From the NCBI GenBank assembly GCA_001570385.1, contig BBYL01000019.1, forward strand, positions 124,001-188,000: a stretch of 64,000 bases of DNA, written 5' to 3'. The stretch comes from Microtetraspora glauca. GTDB taxonomy: Bacteria > Actinomycetota > Actinomycetes > Streptosporangiales > Streptosporangiaceae. Positions within the stretch are counted from its first letter, which is position 1; every line of letters begins with the position of its first letter. Shown here one piece after another: positions 25,770 through 35,270 of this stretch. The notes beneath the pieces were generated by a model. The model ran no database searches. It was not told where the DNA came from and was given only the letters and a program-made list of their open reading frames with translations. Both the position numbers and the translations under genes were made by a program.

Positions 25770-27689
25770 ATGAGACGAGACGAAGGCTTCACGCTTCCAG
25801 GAGCGGTGAACACGACACAGGCGGCAGGGGTGCAGGCTGTCGGCTCGCGGATGTCATGTACCCGTGGTCGGCTCCATGTCTACCTGGCTGTCGCTCCCGC
25901 GGCCGGCAAGACGTACGCGATGCTGGCCGAAGGCCGTCGCCTGGTCGTCGCGGGTGCCGATGTGGTGGTGGGCCTGGCGGAGACCCATGGACGAACTGAC
26001 ACCGACGCGATGCTGCGGACGTTGGACCAGATTCCGCTGCGCCAGGTCACCTACAGAGGAAAGACGTTCGTAGAACTCGACGTTGACGCGCTGCTGGCTC
26101 GGCGTCCAGCGGTGGTCCTCGTGGATGAGCTCGCCCACACCTGCGTGCCCGGAAGCCGGCACGAGAAGCGCTGGGAGGACGTCGAGGAACTCCTCGACGC
26201 GGGGATCGACGTGATCACCTGTCTCAATGTCCAGCATCTCGACAGCCTCAACGACGCCGTCGAAGGGCTGACACGAGCGGCCCAGGCCGAGACGGTCCCG
26301 GACACGGTCGTGGCCTGCGCCGACCGCGTCGATTTCCTCGACATCACTCCGGAGCGGCTCCGGTCTCGCATCTCCGGCGGAGGCGTGTTCGAGCCCGGCT
26401 CGGCGGAGGCGGCGCTGGGCGGCTTCTACAGCGCGGACCGGCTTGCGCTGCTGCGGGAGCTGGCGACGGGCTGGCTGGGCGAGCGCGGCCTGCTGAAGAC
26501 GGCGCCACCCGCCACTCCGAACTCCACGGCGGCGCCGCCGGTGACGACCGATCGGGTGGTCGTCGCGCTGACCGGTGCCCCCGAAGGCAGGCACGTCCTG
26601 CGCAGGGCCGCGCAGATCGCCGCCTCCGTCCGGGCCGAGCTGATAGGGGTGCATGTACGGGAACCCAGCGGCCTGATCGAAGCCGAGCCGGCGTGGCTGG
26701 ACAGTCAGCGCAGGCTGCTGAGCGAACTGGGCGGACGCTACACGGCGTTGGCCGGCATCGACGTGGCGACCACCGTGCTCGATTTCGCCCGCACGGAGAA
26801 CGCCCGCCAACTGGTGCTGGGCGCCACCCGCCGCTCCCGTTTGAAGGAACTGCTGCACGGCTCCGTGATCAACAAGGCCGTTCGCGCCGCCGGTCCCATC
26901 GAAGTACATGTCATCCCGTCGCGCGCGGGCAGGCGCATGGAGCCGGCCACGCTGGGGGCCCGTACGCGGCCACGTCGCGTGGAGCTTCCAGGGCCGCGGC
27001 GCCTCGCCGCCTGGGTGCTCGCCGTGATAGCGCCGGTGGTGGTCACCGTGGGGCTGGTGCCGTTGCGCTCCTCATTGGGACTCACCGGGGCGTTGATGTG
27101 CGCTCTGGTCACCGTGGTGGGAGCGGCCCTGCTCGGCGGCACCCGCCCGGCCCTGGTGGCGACCGGCGTCGCCGTTCTGGCCTCGGACTTCTTCTACACC
27201 GAGCCGCTTTACAGCCTGCGGATAGGGAACTCGACGGACGTGGTCGCGCTGCTCACCTTCGGGGTCGTCGCGGTCGCCGTCGGGGGCCTGGTCGACCTGC
27301 TGACCCGGCAGGGAGTGCGCGTCGCACGCGCGAACGCCGAGGCCGAGGACCTCGCCCGGCTCGCCGCCGACAGTTTGAGCGCCCCTGGCCGGTTGGCCGA
27401 GACCGTCGCCTCGATCCGGCGCACCTTCGACCTCGACGGTGTCACCTTGCTGCGCAGGAGTTCTGGGGGCTGGGAGGTCGAGGCGGCCGTCGGCGAGACC
27501 CGCCTGGAGCATCCTGACGAGGCCGCCTACAGCGTGGAGATCGCCCGCGAGCGTGTGCTGTGCCTGGTGGGGACCCGGCTTACCGACCAGGAGGCCACGT
27601 TGCTGCGGGTGTTCCTCGCTCAACTCCGGCTCGCGCGAGAGCGCGCCGTTCTCCACGCACTCGCCCACGAGCAGAAGGATCGGAGCTGA
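25770..27689 (+). CDS. KdpD-like sensor lacking a kinase domain
   Basis: A 639-residue protein with the KdpD sensor layout but no transmitter. It has the N-terminal KdpD domain (about 30-240) with a Walker-A-like AVAPAAGKTYAML and VVLVDELAHTCVPGS; a USP domain (about 255-385); a membrane segment block (about 405-510: VLAVIAPVVVTVGLV, ALMCALVTVVGAALLGG); and a GAF-like domain (about 530-630). It then stops, where KdpD continues into the His-kinase domain. The start is ATG 25770, with GAGGTG before it. The next gene, a second KdpD-like protein, begins 11 bp later. It may act as a c-di-AMP/K+ sensing partner (inference). Confidence 0.85.
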   Translation: MRRDEGFTLPGAVNTTQAAGVQAVGSRMSCTRGRLHVYLAVAPAAGKTYAMLAEGRRLVVAGADVVVGLAETHGRTDTDAMLRTLDQIPLRQVTYRGKTFVELDVDALLARRPAVVLVDELAHTCVPGSRHEKRWEDVEELLDAGIDVITCLNVQHLDSLNDAVEGLTRAAQAETVPDTVVACADRVDFLDITPERLRSRISGGGVFEPGSAEAALGGFYSADRLALLRELATGWLGERGLLKTAPPATPNSTAAPPVTTDRVVVALTGAPEGRHVLRRAAQIAASVRAELIGVHVREPSGLIEAEPAWLDSQRRLLSELGGRYTALAGIDVATTVLDFARTENARQLVLGATRRSRLKELLHGSVINKAVRAAGPIEVHVIPSRAGRRMEPATLGARTRPRRVELPGPRRLAAWVLAVIAPVVVTVGLVPLRSSLGLTGALMCALVTVVGAALLGGTRPALVATGVAVLASDFFYTEPLYSLRIGNSTDVVALLTFGVVAVAVGGLVDLLTRQGVRVARANAEAEDLARLAADSLSAPGRLAETVASIRRTFDLDGVTLLRRSSGGWEVEAAVGETRLEHPDEAAYSVEIARERVLCLVGTRLTDQEATLLRVFLAQLRLARERAVLHALAHEQKDRS

Positions 27690-27700
27690 AAGGCGAGACG

Positions 27701-30253
27701 ATGGAACGTGGCCGCTTGCGGGTGCACCTGGGCGCCGCGCCAGGGGTGGGTAAGACGTACGCCATGCTCGAAGAAGGGCAGCGTGTCATGGCTGGTGGCA
27801 CCGATGTGGTCATCGGGCTTCTCGAACCGCACGGCCGCCGGTTGACGGCGAAGATGGCAGAGGGACTGGAGGTCGTCCCACGCCGCACTCTGGTGTATCG
27901 GGGCCACGTGTTCACCGAGATGGATACCGAGGCGGTGCTGGATCGCCGGCCGCAGGTGGCGCTGGTGGACGAGTTGGCGCACACCAACGTGCCCGGGGCC
28001 GGGAACGAGAAGCGCTGGCAGGACGTCGAGCGGATCCTCGACGCGGGCATCGACGTGATCACCACGCTGAACATCCAGCACCTGGAGTCGCTCAAGGACG
28101 TCGTGGAGCAGATCACCGGCATCAGGCAGTCGGAGACGATCCCGGACGAGGTGGTACGCCGCGCCGACCAGATCGAGTTGGTGGACCTGACGCCGGAGGC
28201 GCTGCGCCGCCGCATGGTGCAGGGATACATCTATCCGGCCGATCGCATCGACGTGGCTCTGACGCACTATTTCCGGCCCGGCAACCTCACCGCGCTACGA
28301 GAGCTCGCCCTGCTGTGGCTCGCCGACCGGGTCGAGGAAGGTTTGCAGCGCTATCGGATCGAGCACGGCATCGCGACACCCTGGGAGACCAAGGAGCGCA
28401 TCGTCGTCGCCCTGTCCGGCGACACCGCCGAGCAGACACTGATCCGGCGCGCCGCGCGGATAGCCGACCGGATTCCCGGGAGCGAGCTGCTCGCGGTCCA
28501 CGTGATCCGCACCGACGGTCGAGCCGGTGCCGACCCGGCGATCCTGGCCGGGCAAAGAGCTCTGGTGGAGTCGCTCGGCGGCTCCTACCACCAAGTGGTC
28601 GGCGCCGACGTGGCGACGGCGATCCTGCAGTTCGCCCACGCGGAGAACGCCACCCAGCTCGTCCTCGGCGGAGCCCGGCGCGGCCGCCTGGCCGGACTCC
28701 TGCTCGGCGACCAGGTGGTACACAAGACGACCAGGATGGCGGGCCATATCGACGTGCACGTCCTGACACACGAGCGGATGGCCCGTGCTCCCAAAGTGAC
28801 ATTGCCGTCTCTCACGCGCGGACTCGGGCGCACCCGGTTCCGGTGGGGTGCCGCGCTGGCGGCACTGTTGCTGCCGGGCCTGACCTTGGCCCTGGTCTCG
28901 CTGCCCGGCTTCGGCCTGGCGGGGCCACTCCTGCTGTATCTGCTGGCGGTGGTGGCCGTCGCCTTGGCCGGAGGGCTGTACCCCGCGCTGGTGGCGGCGG
29001 TCGGCTCGGGCCTTCTGGTGGACTACTACTTCGTGCCGCCGGTGCATTCGCTGACGATCGGGCGGCCCGCGGACGCGGCTGTCCTGGCGGTGTTCATCCT
29101 CGTCGCGTCGCTCGTCAGCAGCGCGGTGGAGCGGGCAGCGCGAAGAACTCGCGCCGCCGCACGCTCCTCCGTGGAGGCCGCGACGCTCGCGGACCTGGCG
29201 ACCGGGGCGCTGCGTGGAGGGAACGACCTGCCCGCCCTGCTGGAGCGGGTACGGACAACCTTCGGGCTGGACTCGGTCAGCCTCCTGGAGAGTGACGGCG
29301 CGGGCGGCCACCGCTGGTTCGTCATCGCCAGCGCAGGGAGCATGCCGCCGGAGCGCCCGGAGGACGCCGACACGGAAGCCTCGATCGCGGACGGCCTGGT
29401 ACTTGCCGGACACGGCCGTTCCCTCGACGCCGGCGATCGGCGCGTTTTCACGGCGTGCGCCGCCCTCGTGGCGGCGAGCCTCGCGGACCACCGGAGCGAA
29501 CAGCGAGCGGAGGAACGCGCGGCGGCCGACCGGCGTCGCGCCGAGTTGCTGCGGACGGTCGCCGGCGATCTGGAACCCGAACTCACCGTCGTGCACCGCG
29601 TGATCGAGGGACTACGCGACCGTAGGGCGCCTCATACAGAGGCCGAATGGGGCAAGCTGTGCGATCGCGCCGACGGTGCCGTCGAGCGCGTCCACGGTCT
29701 GGTCGCCGACCTCGTGGACGTGAGCCGCCTGAACGGGGCGCTGGACGTCTTCCTCCGCCCGGTCGACGTCGGCGACGTCCTGATCGTCGCCGTCGACGAT
29801 CTGGGGCCCGGGGGACACGATCTGGTCCTGCGCCTGCCTCAGGAACTGCCGAACGTGATCGCCGACGCCGCGCTGCTGACCAGGCTGGTCACCTACCTGG
29901 CCGCCGACGCGTTGCGTCGGAGCCCCGCCGACGCGCCCCCGCACATCGAAGCGGCGCCGGTGAACGGGCGCGTGGAGATCCGGCTGATCGATCACGCAGC
30001 CCGCGTCCCCAGGTTCTGGGAGCCGGACGGCGACGGGTATCCGACGGGGATCGTGCCACGCGTGTGCGCCGACCTCGCCCAGGCGATCGGTGGCGTGCTG
30101 CGCTGGGCGGAAACCGCCGGCGGCGGTTTCACCGCCGTGCTCACTCTTCCCGCCGCCGCGACGCGCGAGGGGGCCAAGGTCACACCTGCGGATACGGACC
30201 GCCGATCGCATGTGCGACCGATCAGCGACCCAGCGCGTCGAGAGCCAGGTTGA
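27701..30253 (+). CDS. KdpD-like protein with degenerate His-kinase domain
   Basis: An 850-residue KdpD homologue. It has the KdpD domain with GAAPGVGKTYAML and LVDELAHTNVPGAG, a USP domain (about 225-365), four membrane helices (about 385-490) and a GAF region. Its transmitter domain has lost the usual residues. The H-box, normally SHDLRTPL, reads AGDLEPEL, with Gly622 in place of the phospho-accepting His. The N-box reads TYLAADALRRSP without the Asn residues, and the D-x-G-x-G box reads DHAARV. So it should not autophosphorylate. No kdpE is nearby. The C-terminal 32 bp overlap a kdpC fragment on the other strand. Confidence 0.88.
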   Translation: MERGRLRVHLGAAPGVGKTYAMLEEGQRVMAGGTDVVIGLLEPHGRRLTAKMAEGLEVVPRRTLVYRGHVFTEMDTEAVLDRRPQVALVDELAHTNVPGAGNEKRWQDVERILDAGIDVITTLNIQHLESLKDVVEQITGIRQSETIPDEVVRRADQIELVDLTPEALRRRMVQGYIYPADRIDVALTHYFRPGNLTALRELALLWLADRVEEGLQRYRIEHGIATPWETKERIVVALSGDTAEQTLIRRAARIADRIPGSELLAVHVIRTDGRAGADPAILAGQRALVESLGGSYHQVVGADVATAILQFAHAENATQLVLGGARRGRLAGLLLGDQVVHKTTRMAGHIDVHVLTHERMARAPKVTLPSLTRGLGRTRFRWGAALAALLLPGLTLALVSLPGFGLAGPLLLYLLAVVAVALAGGLYPALVAAVGSGLLVDYYFVPPVHSLTIGRPADAAVLAVFILVASLVSSAVERAARRTRAAARSSVEAATLADLATGALRGGNDLPALLERVRTTFGLDSVSLLESDGAGGHRWFVIASAGSMPPERPEDADTEASIADGLVLAGHGRSLDAGDRRVFTACAALVAASLADHRSEQRAEERAAADRRRAELLRTVAGDLEPELTVVHRVIEGLRDRRAPHTEAEWGKLCDRADGAVERVHGLVADLVDVSRLNGALDVFLRPVDVGDVLIVAVDDLGPGGHDLVLRLPQELPNVIADAALLTRLVTYLAADALRRSPADAPPHIEAAPVNGRVEIRLIDHAARVPRFWEPDGDGYPTGIVPRVCADLAQAIGGVLRWAETAGGGFTAVLTLPAAATREGAKVTPADTDRRSHVRPISDPARREPG

Positions 30254-30476
30254 GCCGCAGGACGTCGAGCCTGACCTCCCCCAGGAAACCCCAGGCGCGT
30301 GGTGTGGCGTGGGCCTTGATGAGGTCGCGCACTCGGCTGAGGGGCAGGTGGCGCGCAGCGGCCACGCGCGGCGCCTGCAGGGTGGCGTTGGCCACCGAGA
30401 TGTTGGGGTCGAGGCGATGTTGGGGTCGAGGCCCGGAAGCCGAGGCGGTCACCGCGTCGACCGGGAACGGAAGCAC
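30222..30476 (-). pseudogene. kdpC: kdpC C-terminal fragment
   Basis: An 84-codon frame that matches the C-terminal half of KdpC: VDAVTASASG, then LDPNISVANATLQAPRVA, LPLSRVRDLIKAH and GFLGEVRLDVLRLNLALD. The N-terminal membrane helix and first half are missing. An 18-bp in-frame tandem duplication (about 30405-30440) inserts six residues into the conserved SG-LDPNIS motif. It is upstream of and on the same strand as kdpA, but 5 kb away and out of the normal kdpABC order, so the operon has been broken and rearranged. Confidence 0.85.
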
Positions 30477-30480
30477 CAGG

Positions 30481-31383
30481 TCAGGTGTCCGAAGAGTGCC
30501 CGGACTGCTGTGCGGGCACCACCGCTACCGGGCAGGGCGCTTCGTGTAGTGCGGCCTGGGTCACGGGTCCGAGGAGCATCTTGGGCGTGGAGCCGATCCC
30601 GCGGTTGCCGACCACGAGTAGGGCCGCGTCTTCTGCGGCCTGGACCAGAGCGTGGCGTGGGGTCTCGATGACGAACTTCGTCTTGACCGGAATGTTGGGA
30701 TGCTCCGACCTCCACGGTGCTACGGCGCGTTCGAATCGCGCGCTCGCTTCGTGTCTCAGCGACTCGGGCTCGATGAAGGGAACCCGATCGGGCCCGGGGA
30801 GCGCGGCAGGGTCCCACCAGCTACATACGGCCTCCACCCACGCGTCGCGCAACTCGGCTTCTTCGAAGGCGAACCCGAGGGCCGCCTCGCTTGCCGATGA
30901 GCCGTCGATGCCGACCACGATCCGCATGCCGTGCCGCAGGGCAGGCGGCAGACCCGACCGGATGACGATGACCGGGCGATCGGCCCGGGAGGGCACCTGC
31001 ACCGCGGTGGATCCCACCGTTACGTCGTCGAATCCGCCGTGCCCTCGTGCGCCGAGCACGATCACGCTGGCGTCGCGGGACGCCTCCAGCAGCACACTGG
31101 GAGCCCATCCCTGCTTCAGATGCCGGCGGACGTCCAGGCCTTCGGCGAGTGAACGGGCCTTGCGTACGCCTTCCTCTGCCACGGCCTCGCCAATGCTCCT
31201 CAGGGTGTTGAGCGTGTCCTCTTCTGGAGGGCGGAAGGGATAGGGCCAGTGCCAGGCGTGGCAGACGGTGAGGGGCAGGCCACGGAGCCGAGCTTCTTCC
31301 ACCGCCCAGCGCAGTGCGAGTTCGCCGGCCGGAGATCCGTCATATCCGACCAGGACGGTACGCGTCTGGTCATGTTCGCTCAT
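30481..31383 (-). CDS. Tandem universal stress protein
   Basis: A 300-residue protein with two UspA domains: VLVGYDGSPAG with GARGHGGFDDVTVGST, and IVVGIDGSSAS with GNRGIGSTPKMLLGPV. The second domain keeps the Gly-rich ATP motif. ATG 31383 follows GAGGAGGAGG, so the longer upstream frame is not used. A perfect inverted repeat, GGATCttcGATCC (31464-31476), lies about 80 bp upstream. Confidence 0.94.
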   Translation of the reverse strand: MSEHDQTRTVLVGYDGSPAGELALRWAVEEARLRGLPLTVCHAWHWPYPFRPPEEDTLNTLRSIGEAVAEEGVRKARSLAEGLDVRRHLKQGWAPSVLLEASRDASVIVLGARGHGGFDDVTVGSTAVQVPSRADRPVIVIRSGLPPALRHGMRIVVGIDGSSASEAALGFAFEEAELRDAWVEAVCSWWDPAALPGPDRVPFIEPESLRHEASARFERAVAPWRSEHPNIPVKTKFVIETPRHALVQAAEDAALLVVGNRGIGSTPKMLLGPVTQAALHEAPCPVAVVPAQQSGHSSDT

Positions 31384-31791
31384 CACTGCCTCCTCCTCAG
31401 GGCCGTGTCGGGCTGCAGCAGGCTGAGAGGGTCGGGCTGGAGGCCTGGAGTCCATCAGCTGCGGGATCTTCGATCCTGATTCTGAGGCTGCCGGCCCTCG
31501 GCAACCCGCGCTGGAGGAGTACACCTGTCGGCGTGGTGAGCGACACGGAGCCGTCATACGGGAGCACACGATCATCGTCTGGGCGGGATCAACAGCAATG
31601 TGGACGCCGCGCCGATTGCGGTGTGCACACAAAAGACCTGTGATCGCCGTATCACCTTGCGGTGTTCCGGCCTGTCAGCCCAACTGCCATTCCTCCGTTG
31701 GAGGCTACTCCTTCGGTAGGTTGGCTCGGGCTCCCTCGCTCGTCCCACAGGGCCTGCTACCACCATCCCCTGCGCCGGGGATGTGGCTCTA

Positions 31792-31806
31792 GGGCCGAAA
31801 GTCCCT
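31792..31806. promoter_or_regulatory. DosR-box-like site
   Basis: GGGCCGAAAGTCCCT matches the DosR palindrome in both half-sites (GGG.C and AGTCCCT). Downstream, on the plus strand, there is AGGAGGA and then only a 12-codon ORF (ATG 31849), so the gene it once served may be lost. Confidence 0.45.
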
Positions 31807-32074
31807 TTTACCTTCGACATCAGGAGGAGTCCGCAGATCAGGACCATAATGAGGACAAGAGAACAGGCTGAGCCCCCTCGCGCCTGATCGCGGGATCGTG
31901 TGCCGATCGGGTCGCCTCGCGGCTGGCCCTGTGTCTGGCACCCAGATGCTCTCCCAGGCCCCGTACGGAGACGGCACATCCCGCCAGGCCGCACCCAAAC
32001 TGATCTTCAGACGATGCCGTTCAGCATCCGGCCGTCATCATCCTGCGGGCGGCCCATACTCCTCGATGGGAGCA

Positions 32075-32306
32075 GCATCTCATCACCGCCGCTCACACCC
32101 AAGGCCGCAAGGTCGGGCTGTACGGCCAGCGCCCCAGCGATGACCCGAACTTCGCCCGCCTCCTCGTTCAAGCCGCTATCGACTCGGTCGCGGTCACGCC
32201 TGACAGCTTCCTCGCGGTCAAGACCAACGTCTCCGAGGCCGAACGCGAGACCGGTCCGGCTGGCACGGACGAGGCAAGCCTGGGGCGGAGGGGAAAGGGC
32301 TCCTGA
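32075..32306 (+). pseudogene. Duplicated 3' end of PEP synthase gene
   Basis: A 76-codon in-frame copy of the last part of the ppsA gene at 41055-43469, about 90% identical in DNA. The catalytic Cys position reads GLYGQRPSD (Tyr), where the intact gene has GLCGQRPSD. No start codon or N-terminal domains precede it, so it is a dead fragment. The similarity continues about 97 bp past the stop codon, to 32403. Confidence 0.9.
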
Positions 32307-32403
32307 CAACAACAGGTGCCGAACGCTCCCGGCCTGCGGGCGGCCGATCTTGGCGAAGAGTTGGGATCGACATGAGCGTGAAGCCCGATCCGAGGCGGTA
32401 CGA
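32307..32403. repeat. Downstream part of the duplicated ppsA segment
   Basis: This stretch matches 43470-43563, about 88% identical, with a 3-bp length difference. It includes CGGCCGATCTTGGCGAAGAG and then a common ATG (32372 / 43532) opening frames that both start MSVK-DPRRY and then diverge. The shared start suggests that another gene once followed ppsA. Confidence 0.85.
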
Positions 32404-32505
32404 CGACGCGACCAGTGAGGCGCGCACTGACGGCCCGAAGCCGTCGAGTCGTACGAGGAAGGGCAGGGCACCCGACGCCGCGCTGGCGTTCGCTCAGGCG
32501 CCGCC

Positions 32506-34875
32506 TCACCTTTCCGGCAGGGCGAAGGTACGGCTGTCGCCGCGCCGGAGCCGGGCATGGTGGCCGTGCACGGCGACTTCCAGCGTTGGAGGGCCGTCAT
32601 CGGCCCGGGCGATCCGCACTCGGGTGGGGTCGGCGTCGATGGCCAGTTCCGCGCCGCGGTAGCGGACGCACAGCGACAGCGTCGTGAGGTGTTCGGGGAG
32701 CACCGGACTCAGGTGCAGGCCGTCATGCCGGGCCTCCAGGTCGAGATAGCAGCGCTGCACCAAATCCAGCGTCCCCGCCATCGCACCGAGGTGCACCCCC
32801 TCAGGGGTGGTTCCTCCCTGGACGTCGGTGAGGTCGCCGGTGAGTGTCTCCGTGAAGAACTGCCATGATCCCGCGCGGTCCGAGCGTGCGAGCACCCAGG
32901 CGTGCACCACCGCGCTCAGTGTCGAGCCGTGGCAGGTGCGGGCGAGGTAGTGGCGGATCGTGCGGCGGATCGTATCCGGCCCGGTCGGGTAGCCGAGCCG
33001 GTCCAAGATCTGCCTCAGTTCCCGGGCCGTGAGCAGATAGAACAGCATGAGCACGTCGGCCTGCTTGGACGCCTGGTAACGGTTGGGGTTGTCCCCCTCG
33101 GCCTCCAACGCTCTGTCCAACCGCCGCACGCCCCTATAGCGCTTCCAGTCCAGCTCCGCCAGCCGCGCATAGCCGGTGAACTGGCTGATGACCTCATCGT
33201 GGAAGTCCACACGCATCCGCCGGGTGATCTCGTCCCAGCGCTCGGTCTCCGCGTCCACGAGGCCGAGCCGGTGGCGCAGGTCCTCCCGTGCGCGCCGAGG
33301 TATCAGGTCAAGCGCCTGCCGTGCCCGCAGCAGCAGCCACACCGTCATGATGTTGGTGTAGGCGTTGTTATCCAGGCCAGGAGAAGAGACGCCGGGATAG
33401 CCGTCGTGGTACTCGTCCGGCCCCATCACCCCCTGGATCTCGTAGCGGCCCGACACGGGGTTGAGCCGCGCGAGCGAGGCGAAGAAGCGGGCGATTTCGG
33501 CAAGTAGGCAGGCGCCCGTCCCGGCCAGGAACTCCATGTCCCCTGTGATCGCGTAATGCTGCCAAGCGTTGTAGGCGATGGCCAGCCCGACGTGGCGCTG
33601 GAGGTGCGAGTGGTCGGGCGTCCACCGGCCGGAGCGGGGATTGAGGTGGAACCGCTGGGTCTCGTCCCGACCGTCGCTGCCGCTCTGCCAGGGGAACATC
33701 GCCCCGCGGAAACCCGCGGCGCGGGCGGCGGCCCGAGCTTCCGGCAGACGCCGCAGCCGGTACCGCAGCACGCCGCGGGCGATCTCGGGGAATCGCAGGG
33801 TCAGCCAGGGCAGCACGAAGATCTCGTCCCAGAACACGTGCCCCCGATACGCCTCGCCATGCAGGCCACGTGCGGGCACGCCGACGTCGAGGTCGGCGGT
33901 GTGGGGCGACAGGGTCTGCAGCAGGTGGAAGGTGTTCAGGCGAATGTCCCGCTGGATGCGCGGCCCCGCGACCTCCAGCCGGGCCCGTTCCCACAGGTCG
34001 TGCCATGCGATCTCGTGCTGTTCCAGCAGTTCCGCGAAGCCGGGCGCGAGCTCGGCCCGGCGTAGCGCGGAGGAGGAGGCGTCGGCGATCGTGAGATCGC
34101 GGGATGTGGTGAGAGCGACGGTCTTGGTGACCGTGACGGGGCGGCCCCGTTCCAGGCGCAGCACACGTGTGTCGGCGATGAGGTCGTCGTGTCGCCCGAT
34201 CTCGGCCGGGCCCTCGCTGTCTGAGGAGGTGTCGACGCGCGCGGCCAGCACGACCTCGATGCCGGAGGAACGGGTGCAGACACGGAGCCATGCCAGCGGC
34301 CCCTGGACCCCCGTCGCGTGCTGTGTCAGGTGGTCGCCGCGCAGGTCGCGATACCGGGCCACCCCCGTGTTGGCCACGCGTCCGTCCAAGCTGGACCGCA
34401 CGCGAAGCGGCCCGGACCAGTTCTCGGCCGTGAAGGCCGTCTCCAGAGCGGCCAGGTACGGGTCGGCCATGGAGATCAGACGGCGCTGCCGTACCGAGGT
34501 GATGCGGCCTCCGGCGTCGCGGAAGCGGATCAGCCGGTGCAGGACGCCGTGGCGCATATCCAGCTCCTGCCGGTACCGGAGCAGATCGGCGGTACCGAGT
34601 GAGAACCATCCGGAGTCCGGCATGGCGAAGGTCAGGGGCAGCCAGTTCGGCAGGTTCACCATGTCCTCGTTGGTCACCTCGTGGTCGGCGACGGTCGAGG
34701 TGAGCCGGTCATAGCATCCCGCGACGTACGTCCCTGGGTAGTGGACCTCGTCGGCCACGGCTTCGGGCGCCGCACCGCGGGTGGCGAAGCGGCCGTTACC
34801 CAACGTGCAGAGGGCCTCCCGCAGTCCCTCACGCGCCGGATCGAAACCCTCATATACCAGCGACCACGGGTTCAA
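32506..34875 (-). CDS. GH65 family glycoside phosphorylase/hydrolase
   Basis: A 789-residue GH65 enzyme, full length. It has an N-terminal beta-sandwich domain (start LVYEGFDPAREGLREALCTL, GNGRFATRG), then the (alpha/alpha)6 barrel. The catalytic Glu lies in GVMGPDEYHDGY (about residue 488), and the substrate/phosphate region includes FHLLQTLS, ARGLHGEAYRGHVFWDEIF and KQADVLMLFYLL. Family members phosphorolyse maltose, trehalose, kojibiose or nigerose, releasing beta-glucose-1-phosphate; the substrate here cannot be told. No beta-phosphoglucomutase is adjacent. Divergent from acs, with a 511-bp gap that carries DosR-like sites. Confidence 0.93.
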   Translation of the reverse strand: MNPWSLVYEGFDPAREGLREALCTLGNGRFATRGAAPEAVADEVHYPGTYVAGCYDRLTSTVADHEVTNEDMVNLPNWLPLTFAMPDSGWFSLGTADLLRYRQELDMRHGVLHRLIRFRDAGGRITSVRQRRLISMADPYLAALETAFTAENWSGPLRVRSSLDGRVANTGVARYRDLRGDHLTQHATGVQGPLAWLRVCTRSSGIEVVLAARVDTSSDSEGPAEIGRHDDLIADTRVLRLERGRPVTVTKTVALTTSRDLTIADASSSALRRAELAPGFAELLEQHEIAWHDLWERARLEVAGPRIQRDIRLNTFHLLQTLSPHTADLDVGVPARGLHGEAYRGHVFWDEIFVLPWLTLRFPEIARGVLRYRLRRLPEARAAARAAGFRGAMFPWQSGSDGRDETQRFHLNPRSGRWTPDHSHLQRHVGLAIAYNAWQHYAITGDMEFLAGTGACLLAEIARFFASLARLNPVSGRYEIQGVMGPDEYHDGYPGVSSPGLDNNAYTNIMTVWLLLRARQALDLIPRRAREDLRHRLGLVDAETERWDEITRRMRVDFHDEVISQFTGYARLAELDWKRYRGVRRLDRALEAEGDNPNRYQASKQADVLMLFYLLTARELRQILDRLGYPTGPDTIRRTIRHYLARTCHGSTLSAVVHAWVLARSDRAGSWQFFTETLTGDLTDVQGGTTPEGVHLGAMAGTLDLVQRCYLDLEARHDGLHLSPVLPEHLTTLSLCVRYRGAELAIDADPTRVRIARADDGPPTLEVAVHGHHARLRRGDSRTFALPER

Positions 34876-35142
34876 CGTCGCTCCTTTCGAGCCAGCATGA
34901 TCACATCGGTCTCGCCGATGTCGCGCTTCGGCTCCTACGCGTAGCTTCGCCTACCCCGAAATGCCCGTCCGGTCTTCGTGAGGGGAGGCGTCACGCAACG
35001 CGAGGAGCACGGAGACCATGCGGACGCGGTGGTGACGTCGAGCACGACCCGCGGCCGACGGGGAACCATGCCATGGCAATCCGTCCACGGACCTGTTCCA
35101 CTGTGGGAACGCATGCGCGTCACCCGGTAGGGCAGAAGGACC

Positions 35143-35157
35143 TGGACTTCGGCCTTC
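35143..35157. promoter_or_regulatory. Weak DosR-box-like site
   Basis: TGGACTTCGGCCTTC keeps the GGACTT half and the central G-CC of the DosR core. It is 230 bp before acs. Confidence 0.3.
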
Positions 35158-35255
35158 CAGGACCTCCGATTTTCGGAATGCTTTCCGCCGCCGGCGACCG
35201 GCACGAGGGGTGCCGATTGTGGGCAGGGGGGTGAGGACGGGCGCGGCGGTCATCT

Positions 35256-35270
35256 GGGACGAAAGTTCCT
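35256..35270. promoter_or_regulatory. DosR-box-like site before acs
   Basis: GGGACGAAAGTTCCT matches the DosR palindrome in 11 of 13 informative positions. It lies 117 bp upstream of the acetyl-CoA synthetase ATG. Confidence 0.45.

Noticed and set aside
31572..31994. 140-residue minus-strand ORF over the 31.8-kb regulatory site
   Set aside because: No domain and no ribosome-binding site; basic, low-complexity composition; overlaps the DosR-like box.
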